64,000 bases of DNA from Rhodobacterales bacterium (GTDB lineage: Bacteria > Pseudomonadota > Alphaproteobacteria > Rhodobacterales > Rhodobacteraceae), in NCBI GenBank assembly GCA_025362795.1, contig JANYFE010000062.1:52797-116796 (forward strand), written 5' to 3'. Each line of letters opens with the position of its first letter. The stretch's first letter is position 1. The position numbers and the translations under genes were made by a program. The notes beneath the pieces were generated by a model, which searched no databases, was not told the DNA's origin, and was given only the letters and a program-made list of their open reading frames with translations. Shown here piece after piece: positions 45,731 to 56,800 of the stretch.

Positions 45731-47326
45731 TCAGGCCTCGGCCTCCTGTTCTTCTTTGGGCTCTATCTCGGTCGGATCAACCCAACCCAGCATCACCCGG
45801 GCGGTCATCACTAGCGTTTGCGCTTCCTCCAGCGACATATCGAATTTTTCCAGCACGCCTTCATCCTTGTGACGTGCGCCATTCACGGTCGTCCAGCCGC
45901 CCGCCAGCTCCCAGTCGGCACAGGTCGCAAAGTCTTCCAGTGTCTTGATACCGTCCTGCGCCAGAGCCTCCAGCATTTGCGGCGTCAGGCCCTCGAACTC
46001 AATCAGACTGTCCTCGACACCCAAAGCTTTGGCGTTTTCCATCGCCTTTATATTGGCCGCTTCGAGGTAATCCTTGGCCCGCGCCTGCAATTCGCCCGCC
46101 GTGCCTTCGTCGAACCCATCAATCGACAACAGTTCTTCTGCATCGACATAGGCCACTTCTTCCAGATTCGTGAAGCCTTCCGAAACCAGCAACTGCGCCA
46201 TCATCTCATCGATATCAAGCGTGTCCATGAACAACTTGGTGCGCTCTGCAAACTCTGCCTGGCGCCGCGCCGATTCGTCGGATTCGGTCATGATGTCGAT
46301 GTCGAGGCCCGTCAACTGGCTCGCAAGCCGCACGTTCTGGCCACGGCGGCCAATCGCCAGCGACAACTGCTCATCCGGCACCACGACCACGATCTTGCCG
46401 ACTTCTTCGTCGATCACGACCTTGCTGACTTCCGCAGGTTGCAAGGCGTTCACCAGGAACGTCGCCTGATCCTGATTCCACGGAATGATGTCAATCTTTT
46501 CGCCTTGCAACTCGTTCACCACGGCCTGCACACGGGAGCCGCGCATACCGACGCAGGCACCCACCGGGTCAATGGAGTTGTCATAGCTGATCACGGCAAT
46601 CTTCGCGCGCGAGCCCGGATCACGGGCAACTGCCTTGATCTCGATGATACCATCATAAATTTCAGGCACTTCCATCTTGAACAGTTCAGCCATGAACTGC
46701 GGATCTGTCCGGCTCAGGAACACCTGAGGCCCCCGCGCTTCACGCCGCACATCCTTGATATAGGCGCGGATGCGGTCGTTCGGGCGATACGATTCCCGCC
46801 CGATCTTTTCGTTGCGGCGCAGGATGGCTTCGCCGCGACCGATATCGACGATGATGTTGCCATATTCCTCGCGCTTGACCTGACCGTTGATGATCGTGCC
46901 TTTGCGGTCCTTGAATTCTTCGTACTGACGGTCGCGTTCCGCCTCGCGGACCTTTTGCAGGATCACTTGCTTGGCCGATTGCGCAGCGATGCGACCCAGA
47001 TCAACCGGCGGCACCTCGTCGATGATCTCGTCGCCAACCTTCGGCTCTGCCAGAAACGACTTCGCTTCTTTCACAGTGATCTGGGCGTGGTGATTCTCGA
47101 CCAGATCATCTTCCACCACGGTGCGGATGCGGGCAAAGGTGGCCCGTCCGGTCTTGCGGTCGATGTTCACCCGGATGTCCATTTCCGCGCCGTACCGCGA
47201 CTTAGCAGCCCGCGCCAGGCTGTCCTCCATCGCCTGGATCACCAGATCCGGGTCGATCATTTTTTCCCGCGCAACCGCCTCGGCGGTCTGCAAAAGTTCA
47301 AGCTGGTTGGCAGAGGTGATCGCCAT
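45731..47326 (-). CDS. nusA: Transcription termination/antitermination protein NusA
   Basis: 531 residues. N-terminal RNAP-binding domain (MAITSANQLELLQTAEAVAR), S1 domain around IINGQVKREEYGNIIVDIGR, two KH domains (ACVGMRGSRVQAVVNELQGE; LAIGRRGQNVRLASQLTG) and C-terminal acidic helix-hairpin-helix repeats. Controls pausing, Rho-dependent and intrinsic termination and rRNA antitermination. 14 bases after rimP. Confidence 0.98.
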   Translation of the reverse strand: MAITSANQLELLQTAEAVAREKMIDPDLVIQAMEDSLARAAKSRYGAEMDIRVNIDRKTGRATFARIRTVVEDDLVENHHAQITVKEAKSFLAEPKVGDEIIDEVPPVDLGRIAAQSAKQVILQKVREAERDRQYEEFKDRKGTIINGQVKREEYGNIIVDIGRGEAILRRNEKIGRESYRPNDRIRAYIKDVRREARGPQVFLSRTDPQFMAELFKMEVPEIYDGIIEIKAVARDPGSRAKIAVISYDNSIDPVGACVGMRGSRVQAVVNELQGEKIDIIPWNQDQATFLVNALQPAEVSKVVIDEEVGKIVVVVPDEQLSLAIGRRGQNVRLASQLTGLDIDIMTESDESARRQAEFAERTKLFMDTLDIDEMMAQLLVSEGFTNLEEVAYVDAEELLSIDGFDEGTAGELQARAKDYLEAANIKAMENAKALGVEDSLIEFEGLTPQMLEALAQDGIKTLEDFATCADWELAGGWTTVNGARHKDEGVLEKFDMSLEEAQTLVMTARVMLGWVDPTEIEPKEEQEAEA

Positions 47327-47340
47327 GTTCGTCTCCCGGC

Positions 47341-47946
47341 TTAGTGTTTGGTTGCGTCAGCGGCGTCTTCTTCGTCCGCCTCAGAAGTTTCGACTTCATC
47401 AAACTGCGTTTCGTCAAAGACGCCGCTGGCTTTTTTCTGTTTCAGCATTTCGGCAATGAGTTCGTCGGTCAGGATCAGCTTGGCATCAGCCAGCCAGTCA
47501 AACTGCAAGCCGATCGTCACAGGTTCACCTGCTTCTTCGATGGTGATCAGGACTTCCTCGCCCTCGACCCCGCTCAATGTGCCCTTGAACCGACGGCGTC
47601 CATCGACCAGCTCTGTCGTCTCGATCCGCGACTCCCATCCCTTCCACATCTCAAAATCCTTGAGCCGGGTCAGCGGACGGTCGATGCCGGGGGAAGAGAC
47701 TTCAAGGATGAAGTTTTCCTCAATCGGGTCTTCGACGTCAAGAATAGCAGAGACGGCGATGGAAATCTCGCCGCAATCATCAACTTCGATGCCGCCATCA
47801 GGGCGGTCGGCCATGATCTGCAAAGTGCGGGTGTTGCCGCCCATCAGCCGTATGCGGACCAATTCGAAACCCATGCCTTCGATGACTGGGATAACAATAT
47901 CCGCCAAGCGGCGGTCCATAGCGGATTTGGCGATAAGATCGGACAT
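47341..47946 (-). CDS. rimP: Ribosome maturation factor RimP
   Basis: 201 residues. RimP N domain ([40 protein letters not shown]), the [20 protein letters not shown] signature, and an SH3-like C domain. The last 25 residues are acidic ([14 protein letters not shown]), longer than in E. coli. Needed for 30S maturation. First gene of the infB operon. Confidence 0.96.
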   Translation of the reverse strand: MSDLIAKSAMDRRLADIVIPVIEGMGFELVRIRLMGGNTRTLQIMADRPDGGIEVDDCGEISIAVSAILDVEDPIEENFILEVSSPGIDRPLTRLKDFEMWKGWESRIETTELVDGRRRFKGTLSGVEGEEVLITIEEAGEPVTIGLQFDWLADAKLILTDELIAEMLKQKKASGVFDETQFDEVETSEADEEDAADATKH

Positions 47947-48242
47947 GGACCCTCAAAAACGAAAAAGCGAGCCAACAGGCCCGCCGCGACTTTCGGTAGC
48001 TTCGAGTGTGGACCCCGAAGCAGCTGTTGAAAGCGGTATAGGCCGGAACGGCGGGCGACACAAGACTTCGCCCGGCGGTTGGCGCAGCGCTATTTCGGTC
48101 GTGGACTTTGCGGGATTCGTTGGCAGAGAGTGAACGTCAAGCGAAACTGCTGTTTGCATGTCAAGCGGATGGGATTCGTGCATCCCGAGGCCGCGGGAGA
48201 AGTGATAAACTTCAGGTAAGTTATTGATTTAATTAACTTATA
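47947..48242 (-). other. pip-rimP intergenic region
   Basis: 296 bases, the largest gap in the window. No tRNA cloverleaf (for instance the initiator tRNA found here in E. coli) and no ORF with family support. It should contain the rimP promoter. Its right end is very AT-rich and holds alternative inverted repeats TAAGTTA/TAACTTA (48217-48240) and TTATTGAT/ATCAATAA (48221-48249), which may end the pip transcript. Confidence 0.5.
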
Positions 48243-49229
48243 TCAATAATCAGAACCCGGATCATTGCCAAGCCCGTCCATAACCTCCACCAGCGCTTCT
48301 GAAATTCCGGGCTCCGATAGGGCATGTCCCGCCAGCGGGATAAGCCGCAGGTCGGCTTTGGTCCAGCCCTGCGCCAGTGTCCAGGCCGAGACCGGGGGGC
48401 AGATCATGTCGTAGCGACCTTGAACGATCGTGGCCGGGATATGGGCGAGGCGGTGTTTTTCGCGCAGGATCCAGCCATCGCATTCCAGAAACCCGGCGTT
48501 TTGGAAGTAGTGATTCTCCAGCTTGGAAAATGCCCGGGCATAGTCTGAGGGACTTTCTCCCAGAATCCCCTCAAAAGACACCGAAGCCAGCGCATTCTCC
48601 CAGTTCGCCCATATCCGCCCCAGCCGGGATTCTTCCATCAGGTTTCCGCAAAACAGCCGCCGATGATATGCCACGATCAGGTCGCCCCGCTCTTCTTCCG
48701 GAATCGGTGCCACAAACCGCGCCCATAGATCGGGAAAGAACGCGCCTGCCCCACCTCCGTAAAACCATTTCAACTCGGCCTGAGTCATCAGGAAAACCCC
48801 CCGCAACACCAAATGCCGGGCGCGGGTCGGGTGGGTGATCGCATAAACCAGAGCAAGCGTGGCACCCCATGATCCACCGAACAGGATAAACGCATTGATT
48901 TCCAAAGCTTTTCGGATCGTCTCGATGTCGGCAACCAAGTCCCACGTCGTATTCGCCTCGACCGAAGCGTGCGGGCGAGAACGGCCACAGCCGCGCTGAT
49001 CGAACAGGATGATGCGGTAAACAGCGGGATCAAAATAGCGGCGCATCGCGGGAGAGCAGCCGCCGCCGGGGCCGCCGTGCAACACAAGAACGGGAATTCC
49101 GTTGGGATTGCCACATTGCTCGACGTAAATGCGATGGCCGTGGTCCACGTCAATCATGCGCTGGTCGAATGGGTCGACCGCTGGGTAAAGGTATTCAACT
49201 GCGCGTTTTTGACCTGATCTATGATCCAT
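48243..49229 (-). CDS. pip: Proline iminopeptidase
   Basis: 328 residues. Alpha/beta hydrolase S33 family: oxyanion region LVLHGGPGGGCSP, FDQRGCGRSRPHA, nucleophile GGSWGATLAL, acid in GRYDMICPP and His in LAGHALSEPG. Releases N-terminal proline from peptides. No Shine-Dalgarno precedes the ATG; instead TATATAAG lies only 4-6 bases upstream, which would make a leaderless message if it is the -10 element. Confidence 0.94.
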   Translation of the reverse strand: MDHRSGQKRAVEYLYPAVDPFDQRMIDVDHGHRIYVEQCGNPNGIPVLVLHGGPGGGCSPAMRRYFDPAVYRIILFDQRGCGRSRPHASVEANTTWDLVADIETIRKALEINAFILFGGSWGATLALVYAITHPTRARHLVLRGVFLMTQAELKWFYGGGAGAFFPDLWARFVAPIPEEERGDLIVAYHRRLFCGNLMEESRLGRIWANWENALASVSFEGILGESPSDYARAFSKLENHYFQNAGFLECDGWILREKHRLAHIPATIVQGRYDMICPPVSAWTLAQGWTKADLRLIPLAGHALSEPGISEALVEVMDGLGNDPGSDY

Positions 49230-49285
49230 TCGGCTTATATACCGTGCCAGAGGTTATCTGACACTGAAATAGAAGGACGCTGGCC

Positions 49286-50023
49286 ATGCAAACCACGATT
49301 GACCCCGCCGAAGTGGCGAAGTTCGAGGCTATGGCGGCGGAGTGGTGGGATGTGAATGGCAAGTTCAAGCCGCTGCATCTGATGAATCCATGCCGTCTGG
49401 ACTACATCAACAGCCAGATTGCGGCGGAATACAATCGCGATCTGAAGCAGGCTAACCCGTTCAAAGGTTTGCGAATTCTGGACATTGGCTGCGGGGGCGG
49501 GCTGCTGAGCGAACCGATGGCGCGGCTGGGGGCGGAGGTTTTGGGGGCGGATGCGGCGGCGCGGAACATTCCGGTGGCCAAGTTGCATGCCGAGAGTTCC
49601 GGGCTGGTGATCGACTATCGCCACACCACGGCGGAGGATTTGGCGGCGGCGGGGGAGCAGTTCGATGTGGTGTTGAATATGGAGGTGGTGGAGCATGTTT
49701 CGGACCCGCTGGCCTATCTGACCGCCTGCCGGAATCTGCTAAAGCCGCAAGGAGTTATGATTTGCTCAACACTAAATCGGAACGCCAAAAGCTTCCTCAT
49801 GGCGATTATTGGCGCGGAATGGGTGATGCGGTGGCTGCCGAAGGGGACGCATGACTGGGCCAAGTTCATCACGCCTGACGAACTCTATGGGTTGATTGAA
49901 AAGGCGGGTTTAAGCCCGTTGGACCGCAAGGGAATGGTGTTCAACCCGGTCAGCTGGACCTGGTCGCTTTCGGCGCGGGATTTGTCTTGCAACTATGTGA
50001 CCACCTCGGTGCGCGCGGCCTGA
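49286..50023 (+). CDS. ubiG: Ubiquinone biosynthesis O-methyltransferase UbiG
   Basis: 245 residues. SAM-binding motif [21 protein letters not shown], preceded by [22 protein letters not shown], the UbiG/Coq3 lead-in. Performs both O-methylations in ubiquinone synthesis. Divergent from pip with a 56-base spacer; AGAAGGA ribosome-binding site. Confidence 0.95.
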   Translation: MQTTIDPAEVAKFEAMAAEWWDVNGKFKPLHLMNPCRLDYINSQIAAEYNRDLKQANPFKGLRILDIGCGGGLLSEPMARLGAEVLGADAAARNIPVAKLHAESSGLVIDYRHTTAEDLAAAGEQFDVVLNMEVVEHVSDPLAYLTACRNLLKPQGVMICSTLNRNAKSFLMAIIGAEWVMRWLPKGTHDWAKFITPDELYGLIEKAGLSPLDRKGMVFNPVSWTWSLSARDLSCNYVTTSVRAA

Positions 50024-50257
50024 GTGCGCTGGATTAACCATTGAAAATCATTGGATAATCTGGCGTTTCGGCAGAGGGCCGTTTGTCTTCTTTGCGTCTT
50101 GCCCGCGTCTTGAACGCGTCCCCACGCTTTATGGGCGATTTTTGCGGCGCCACGGCGTTAACCATTGGCCCCGAATCGCCGCCGTGCCGGTTGCGCAAGC
50201 CGCCGTCATCGGCAAAGCTGCGTCAGAGGTTTCCGGTCATCGGAAGGAGCGGCAGTC
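50024..50257 (+). promoter_or_regulatory. Leader of the DUF4202 gene with two TTAACCAT sites
   Basis: 234 bases without a supported gene. TTAACCAT occurs at 50034-50041 and again at 50158-50165, the same 8-mer that occurs twice before radC. An AAGGAG ribosome-binding site at 50243-50248 precedes the ATG at 50258. Confidence 0.5.
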
Positions 50258-50824
50258 ATGGCAGCAGATGAGAACGCGCGGGCCGGTCTGGGGCAGGTTT
50301 TGGCCGCGATTGATGCCGCCAATGCCGCTGACCCGGCACAGGAAGCCGGGCTTTACGGCCAGAGGATGACGGAAGAATTGGCGCGGCTGGCGCCTGATGC
50401 GCCTGCGGTTTTGCAAATCGCCGCGCGGGGCCAGCATGTCGAGCGGTGGCTGTTGCCGCGCGAGGATTATCCGGCGGGCAAAGAAGGCTATCTCGCCTGG
50501 CGCATCGAACAGGGGCGGCGGCATGGGGCACGGGTTGCAGGTTTCATGGCCGGGGCCGGATTTCCGCAAGCCGATCAGGACCGGGTGGCGGCGATGTTGC
50601 GCAAAGAGGGGATCAAGCGTGACCCCGAGGTGCAACAGTTGGAGGACGTGGCCTGCTTTACCTTTCTGCGGTGGTATTTCCAGCCTTTTTCGCAAAAGCA
50701 TACGCCAGAGGCGTTGCTGAAAATCGTCAGCAAAACCGCCCGAAAAATGTCGGCTGTCGGGCGGGCGCGGGCCCTGGCAGAGTTTAACTTGCCAGAGCCA
50801 TTCGCAGCGGCATTTCAGAATTAG
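50258..50824 (+). CDS. DUF4202 family protein
   Basis: 188 residues from the ATG at 50258 with AAGGAG 9 bases upstream; the longer track ORF has no ribosome-binding site. Family motifs RGQHVERWLLPREDYPAGK, YLAWRIEQGRRHG and LEDVACFTFLRWYFQPF fit the DUF4202 family as I remember it. Conserved His, Arg, Glu and Asp residues suggest an enzyme, but no reaction is known to me. No signal or membrane segment. Possible CtrA-type sites precede it. Confidence 0.85.
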   Translation: MAADENARAGLGQVLAAIDAANAADPAQEAGLYGQRMTEELARLAPDAPAVLQIAARGQHVERWLLPREDYPAGKEGYLAWRIEQGRRHGARVAGFMAGAGFPQADQDRVAAMLRKEGIKRDPEVQQLEDVACFTFLRWYFQPFSQKHTPEALLKIVSKTARKMSAVGRARALAEFNLPEPFAAAFQN

Positions 50825-50859
50825 CGTTACCGCCCCCGGCGTTCATCAGGCCAGACCGA

Positions 50860-51852
50860 TCAGGCCAGACTGATCCGGTCGATCTGCGCCAGTTCTTCGG
50901 TGCTGAAGCCAAGGTTAGCAAGGGCACCGACGCAATCCGTGACCTGTTCCGGCTTTGACGCGCCGATCAGGGCGGTGGTGATGCCGCCGTTGCGCAAAAC
51001 CCAGGCCAGCGCCATTTGCGCCAGTGTCTGACCTCGGCCCGCGGCCATGTCGTTCAGGGCCCGCACCTTGGCAATATTCGCGTCCGAGATTGCGTCGGGG
51101 TTCAGGCTTTTGCCCTGGCTGGCGCGGCTGCCCTCGGGGATGCCCTTGAGGTATTTGTTGGTCAAAAGCCCCTGCGCCAATGGCAGAAAGGCGATGGAGC
51201 CGATGCCAAGTTCGTGCAGCGTGTCCTTGAGCCCGTCGCGTTCAACCCAGCGGTCAAACATGTTGTAGCTGGGCTGATGGATCACCATCGGCGTGCCAAG
51301 CTGTTTCAGGATGGCATTGGCGCGGCGGGTCTGGTCTGAGTTGTAGGAGGAGACGCCGGCATATTGGGCGCGGCCCGACCGCACGATGTAATCCAACGCG
51401 CCCATCGTTTCTTCCAATGGCGTATCCGGGTCGAAACGGTGCGAATAGAAAATGTCGAAATAGTCGAGGCCTGTGCGTTTCAGGCTTTGATCACAGGAGG
51501 CGACCAAATACTTGCGGGTGCCCCATTCGCCGTAAGGGCCATTCCACATCAGATAACCAGCCTTGGACGAGATGATCAGCTCGTCCCGAAAGTCGCGGAA
51601 GTCGGCGCGCATGATCTCGCCGAATGCAGTTTCGGCGGAACCCGGCGGCGGGCCGTAATTGTTGGCGATGTCGAAATGGGTGATGCCGGCGTCGAAGGCG
51701 GTTTGCAGGATGGCGCGTTTGGTCTGATGGGGGGTATCCTCGCCGAAATTGTGCCAGAGACCCAAAGAGATGGCGGGCAGTTGCAGGCCCGATTTGCCGC
51801 AGCGGTTGTAGGTCATGCGGTCATAGCGGGTGTCAGATGGGTGATAGGTCAT
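50860..51852 (-). CDS. Aldo-keto reductase (YghZ / L-glyceraldehyde-3-phosphate reductase type)
   Basis: 330 residues from the ATG at 51852 (MTYHPSDTRYDRMTYNRCG). Catalytic tetrad visible as FDIANNYGPPPGSAE (Asp, Tyr), IISSKAGY (Lys) and FYSHRFDPDTP (His). NADPH site near QVTDCVGALANLG. The YghZ subgroup reduces L-glyceraldehyde-3-P and methylglyoxal. Stands alone between the DUF4202 and tamA genes. Confidence 0.92.
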   Translation of the reverse strand: MTYHPSDTRYDRMTYNRCGKSGLQLPAISLGLWHNFGEDTPHQTKRAILQTAFDAGITHFDIANNYGPPPGSAETAFGEIMRADFRDFRDELIISSKAGYLMWNGPYGEWGTRKYLVASCDQSLKRTGLDYFDIFYSHRFDPDTPLEETMGALDYIVRSGRAQYAGVSSYNSDQTRRANAILKQLGTPMVIHQPSYNMFDRWVERDGLKDTLHELGIGSIAFLPLAQGLLTNKYLKGIPEGSRASQGKSLNPDAISDANIAKVRALNDMAAGRGQTLAQMALAWVLRNGGITTALIGASKPEQVTDCVGALANLGFSTEELAQIDRISLA

Positions 51853-52015
51853 GGCGGCTTGCTCCGGCTTTTGCGATGCGCCAGCTTTTCCACTTACCCA
51901 AGGGGAATTCCAGCCCAATCACGATGTGGAACCAATCCGCCTTTGGCGCGTTCAACACATTGCCCTTGGGCGCGGGCTGGGCGATAGTTTTATCAGGTGC
52001 AGGAACAGGAACTTT

Positions 52016-53830
52016 ATGCCCGCATTCTTTCAACACACGCTGCTTTTGACGACATCGCTGGCTTTGACCCTGATCGGGGCAAGTGGCCGGGCGGTGGAGC
52101 AGCTTGATTTCAGTGTCGCGGGCGCAGATGCCGGGCTGGCGGCGGACCTGCGGGCGGCATCGGTGCTGCTGACCACGAAGAAGGCCAAGGATATCACGGC
52201 GCTGGACCTGTTTGCCGATGCGCGGGCGGAATACGGGCGGCTGATCGGGGCGCTGTATGCGCGGGGCTATTATGGGCCGGTGATCCATGTTCGGATCGAC
52301 GGCCGCGAGGCGGCGGATATCGCGCCACTGGACGCGCCGACGGTCATTCACCGGATCGAGGTGACGGTGGAACCGGGGCCGGTGTTCGCGTTTTCGCAGG
52401 CGTCGGTTGCGCCATTGGCCGCCAAGACCGAATTGCCAGAGGGATTTGCGCTGGGCAAGGTTGCGGGCAGCGGCGTGATCAAGGCGGCGGTGCAGGCGGG
52501 CGTCGATGGCTGGCGTGGGCAAGGCTATGCCAAGGTCGCGGTCAGCGGGCAGGAATTGCTAGCGGATCACGCCAAGGACAGATTGAGCGCGCGGGTTCAG
52601 TTGGCGCCGGGGCCCCGGCTGCGGTTCGGGCCGCTGGTGGTGCACGGCGCGGTGCGGATGCGCGAGGACCGGGTGCGCAAGATAGCGGGCCTGCCGGTTG
52701 GCACGCGGTTCGATCCGGCCGAGGAGGCACGGGCCACGGAACGGCTGCGGCGCACCGGCGTTTTCAGTTCGGTGACGCTGACCGAAGATGACAGGGTGAC
52801 ACCGCCCGACCTGCTGGGGATTACCGCAGATGTGGTCGAGGCCAAGACGCGGCGCTATACGTTTGGCGCCGAGATTGCCAGTTATGACGGGCTGCTGCTG
52901 ACCGGCAGCTGGCTGCATCGCAACCTGTTGGGCGGCGGCGAGCGGCTGGAGATCACCGGCGACGTCGCCAACATTCTGACGCAGGGCGGGGGCGGGATCG
53001 ACTATGCGCTGGGGGTCACGCTGGACCGTCCCGCGACGCCGGGGCCGGATACCACGCTGAACCTGGGACTAACGCTGGAGCACAAGGACGACGTGGATTA
53101 CCGCGCCAATATCTTTGGCACCACAGTTGGGTTTACGCATTACTTCTCGGACCAGCTGACGGCGCGGGCGGCGGTGGGGTTTGATTATTCAAGGGGGCAT
53201 GATGCGGCGGGAGAGTTTGCCTACCGCGCCCTGACGCTGCCGCTGGGCGTGACCTGGGACCGGCGTGACAGCAAGACCGATGCCACCAAATTTTTCTACA
53301 TCGACGCGGATGCCAAGCCGTTCTTTGGGTTTGGCAATACCGAGAATGGCATCAGACTGGCGTTTGACGCGAGAGGCTACAAGGCGCTGGGCGTGGGTCG
53401 CGGAGTGGTGCTGGCGGCGCGGTTGCAGGGCGGTGCGGTGTTGGGCGCATCCGTGTTGGGCACGCCGCGCGAGGATTTGTTCTATTCGGGCGGCGGCGGC
53501 ACGGTGCGCGGCCAGCCCTACCAGTCGCTGGGGGCGACGGTGGACGACCACGGCACGCCGGTTGATCTGGGCGGCAACGTATTCCTCGGCAGTTCGCTGG
53601 AGGCGCGGGTGAAGGTAAGCGACAAGATCGGCATCGTGGCCTTTGCCGATTTTGGGCTGATCGGGGTGGATGGCGCGTCAGCGGCGAAAAGCGATTGGCA
53701 GGCGGGGGCGGGGCTGGGGCTGCGCTATGCCACGGCGGTTGGGCCGGTGCGGCTGGATCTGGCGGTGCCGGTGCATGGCGGGACCGGCCAAGGCGTGCAG
53801 ATTTATGTGGGATTGGGGCAGGCGTTTTGA
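52016..53830 (+). CDS. tamA: Translocation and assembly module protein TamA
   Basis: 604 residues from the ATG at 52016 with AGGAACAGGA upstream; the track start lies inside the divergent reductase region. Signal peptide (LLLTTSLALTLIGASGRA), POTRA domains in residues about 25-270 (LYARGYYGPVIHVRIDGREA, GPVVHGAVRMREDRVRKIAG-like region) and a 16-strand Omp85 barrel ending in YVGLGQAF with terminal Phe. Works with TamB in inserting outer-membrane proteins or moving phospholipid. Stop overlaps tamB by one base. Confidence 0.93.
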   Translation: MPAFFQHTLLLTTSLALTLIGASGRAVEQLDFSVAGADAGLAADLRAASVLLTTKKAKDITALDLFADARAEYGRLIGALYARGYYGPVIHVRIDGREAADIAPLDAPTVIHRIEVTVEPGPVFAFSQASVAPLAAKTELPEGFALGKVAGSGVIKAAVQAGVDGWRGQGYAKVAVSGQELLADHAKDRLSARVQLAPGPRLRFGPLVVHGAVRMREDRVRKIAGLPVGTRFDPAEEARATERLRRTGVFSSVTLTEDDRVTPPDLLGITADVVEAKTRRYTFGAEIASYDGLLLTGSWLHRNLLGGGERLEITGDVANILTQGGGGIDYALGVTLDRPATPGPDTTLNLGLTLEHKDDVDYRANIFGTTVGFTHYFSDQLTARAAVGFDYSRGHDAAGEFAYRALTLPLGVTWDRRDSKTDATKFFYIDADAKPFFGFGNTENGIRLAFDARGYKALGVGRGVVLAARLQGGAVLGASVLGTPREDLFYSGGGGTVRGQPYQSLGATVDDHGTPVDLGGNVFLGSSLEARVKVSDKIGIVAFADFGLIGVDGASAAKSDWQAGAGLGLRYATAVGPVRLDLAVPVHGGTGQGVQIYVGLGQAF

Positions 53831-56800
53831 TGCGGTTCTGGCTGGCGCTGCTGTGGATCTTGCTGCCCGTGGCCGGGTTCGCCCAGCAATCGGACAAGGA
53901 TTTTCTGACCAGCTATTTGCAAAACACCCTGTCGGGTGCCGGGCGGGATGTGGCGATCACGGGCTTTGCCGGGGCGCTGTCGTCGCAGGCCACGATGGCC
54001 CAGATGACAATTGCCGACGATGCAGGCATCTGGCTGACCCTGAAGGATGTGACGCTGGATTGGGACCGGGCGGCGCTGTTGAACGGCCAGATCATTGTGA
54101 ACACGTTTGCGGTGGACGAGATTGATCTGGAGCGAATTCCGTCTTCGGGTCAATCGGCCACGCCCGCAGCTGAAGCCAAAGGCTTTGCGCTGCCCGATCT
54201 GCCGGTGTCAGTGCTGCTGAACGGGATTGAGGCCAGGCACATCAAGCTGGGTCCGGCCGTGCTGGGGCAGGCGGTTGAGGGCACCGTGACCGCCTCTGTG
54301 ATCCTGGCAGGCGGGCAGGGTTCGGCCAATGTGCAACTGAAGCGCAATGACGACGGGCCGGCGGGGGCGTTTTCGCTGATCACCGGCTATTCGCAGGCGA
54401 CCGGCATACTGTCGGTGGCGCTGACAGCCAAGGAAGCTGCGGGCGGGATTGCGGTGGGGTTGCTGGGCGTGCCCGGTGCGCCTTCGGCTGATCTGATCAT
54501 CGCGGGCACCGGACCGGTCAGTGATTTCAAGGCCAAGGTCGTGCTGAGCACCGATGGCGTGACGCGGCTGGCGGGCGATGTCACGCTGACGGGCGATGCT
54601 GCGGGGCAGGCATTTGCGGTGGATCTGGCCGGTGATCCGACCCCGGTTTTCCTGCCGCGCTATGCCGCATTTTTCGGACCCGCGCTGCATTTGCAAGCCA
54701 AGGGAACCCGGTTTGCCGACGGGCGGATGGCGTTGTCGCAACTGGCAGTTCAGGCGCAGGCGTTAAAGCTGGACGGCAGTGTCAGTCTGGATGCACAGGG
54801 GCTGCCAGAGGCATTCGCGCTGACCGGCACATTGGGGCTGGCCAGCGGGTCGGTCGTGCTGCCGATGGCGGGGGCGCGGGAAACCCGGCTGGACCATGCC
54901 GATCTGAGCCTGAACTATGACCGGGCCAAGGGGGATGGCTGGCAGGGCCGTGCGGTGGTGCAGGGGTTGGACCATGCCGCACTGAAGGCGCAGAAGCTGA
55001 CATTGACCGGGGATGGCCATATCGGGGCGGCAGGCGCGGCACCGTCGTTTGATGGCAAGATCACCTTTGCCGCCGACGGGCTGGCGATGACCGGTCCGGG
55101 GCTGGCGCAGGCTTTGGGCGACACGGTTCAGGGCCAGACCGATCTGGTATGGCAGGCCAGCGGGGCCGGGTTGCAGGTGCAGAACCTGTCCATTGCCGGG
55201 ACTGGATACCAGATTGCCACCACCGGGATGATTGGCGGTCTGGCCGAGGGCATTACGCTGAACGGCGCTGTGCAGGGGTCATATGACGACCTGTCGCGTC
55301 TGGCGTTGTTGGCGGGGCAGCCGCTGTCGGGCAAGGCGCAGTTTCAGGTGAAGGGCACGGGCAGCCTGCTGGGGGGCACGCTGGATTTGACCGGCGCGGT
55401 GAGCGGCCATGATCTGGGCACCGGGATTTCGCAACTGGACGGGTTGTTGCGCGGCGAAAGCAAGATTGCCGTTTCCGTCTTGCGCGACGAGACCGGGACC
55501 ACGTTGCGGGCGCTGAACCTTGCGGCGACGACGCTGGATCTGTCGGCACAGGGGCGGCTAACGTCAGAGGGTGCGAACCTGACGGGCGATGTGAATTTCC
55601 GCGATATTTCGGTGCTGGGCGCGGGGTATCACGGCACGGTGGCCGGCAAGGCGACGCTGGTGGGCAGTCTGGCGACCGGAACATTCGGGTTGGAGGCTGT
55701 CGGGACCGATCTGGGGCTTGGGCAGGATCAGGCGGACAGGCTGCTGGCGGGGCAAAGCAAGCTGTCGGTGGCGGTGACGCTGGATCAGGGCGTGGCGGTG
55801 ATCGACCGGGTGACAATCAGCAACCCGCAACTGACGCTGGATGCGGCGGGTAAGGTGACGCCGGCGGGTGCCGATGTGACGGCCAAGCTGGCGCTGCCGG
55901 ATCTGACAGTTTTGGGCAGCGGCTTTGGCGGCGCGGTGGCGGGCACGGCGCGGATGACGGGAACCTTGGCGGCTGGCGTGGTGGGGTTGGATCTGACCGG
56001 GACGGACTTGAGCGTCGGACAGGCGCTGGCCGACCGGGTGTTACGCGGGACCAGTCAGCTGACGCTGGACGTGAAGCTGGCGAAGGGCGAGGCGGTGATT
56101 GACCGGGCGGTGATCAGCAATCCGCAGGTCAGGCTGGAGGCCACGGGCACGATGGCGGTGGCGGGCAGTGATGTGACGGCCACCCTGTCCGTGCCGAACC
56201 TGAATGTGCTGGGCGCGGGGTTTGGCGGTTCGGTCAATGGCACGGCGAAAGTAACCGGCACGCTGACGCAGGCCGTGGCCAATCTGGACCTTTCTGGCAT
56301 CGATTTGACTGTCGGGCAGGCGCAGGCGAATCAGCTGTTGCGGGGGGTCAGTCAGGTTTCGGTCGGGTTGCGGATTGCGGACGGCGTCGCGCTGATTGAC
56401 CGGGCGGTGCTGGCAAACCCACAGTTGAAGCTGGATGCGACAGGCACAGTTGCCGCAGCGGGCAGCGACCTTACCGCCACGCTTGCGACCGATTTGTCAG
56501 GGTTGGGCGGTGGCTATCGTGGGACGCTGGACGGGCAGGTGCATTTCACCGGGACGCCTGCCGATGGCCATATCGTGGTGGGTGCCAAGGCCAGCAATCT
56601 GGCGGTGAACCTGACCGGGGCGGATGCGCTGCTGCGCGGGCAAAGCAGTCTGGAGCTGGATGCGGGGCTGACGGAAAAGGGTTTTGCGATCAACCGGGCC
56701 AGCTTTGCCAATCCGCAGTTTAACGCGATGGCCACCGGGACTGTAACCGGGGCGGAACGGCGGCTGGAGTTGAAGGCGAACCTCGGCAATCTGGCGCTGC

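Noticed and set aside
45818-47344. 508-codon ORF antisense to nusA
   Set aside because: Shadow ORF; nusA motifs on the other strand are unambiguous.
47947-48242. Initiator tRNA gene upstream of rimP, as in E. coli
   Set aside because: No cloverleaf, T-loop consensus or CCA end could be found in the gap.
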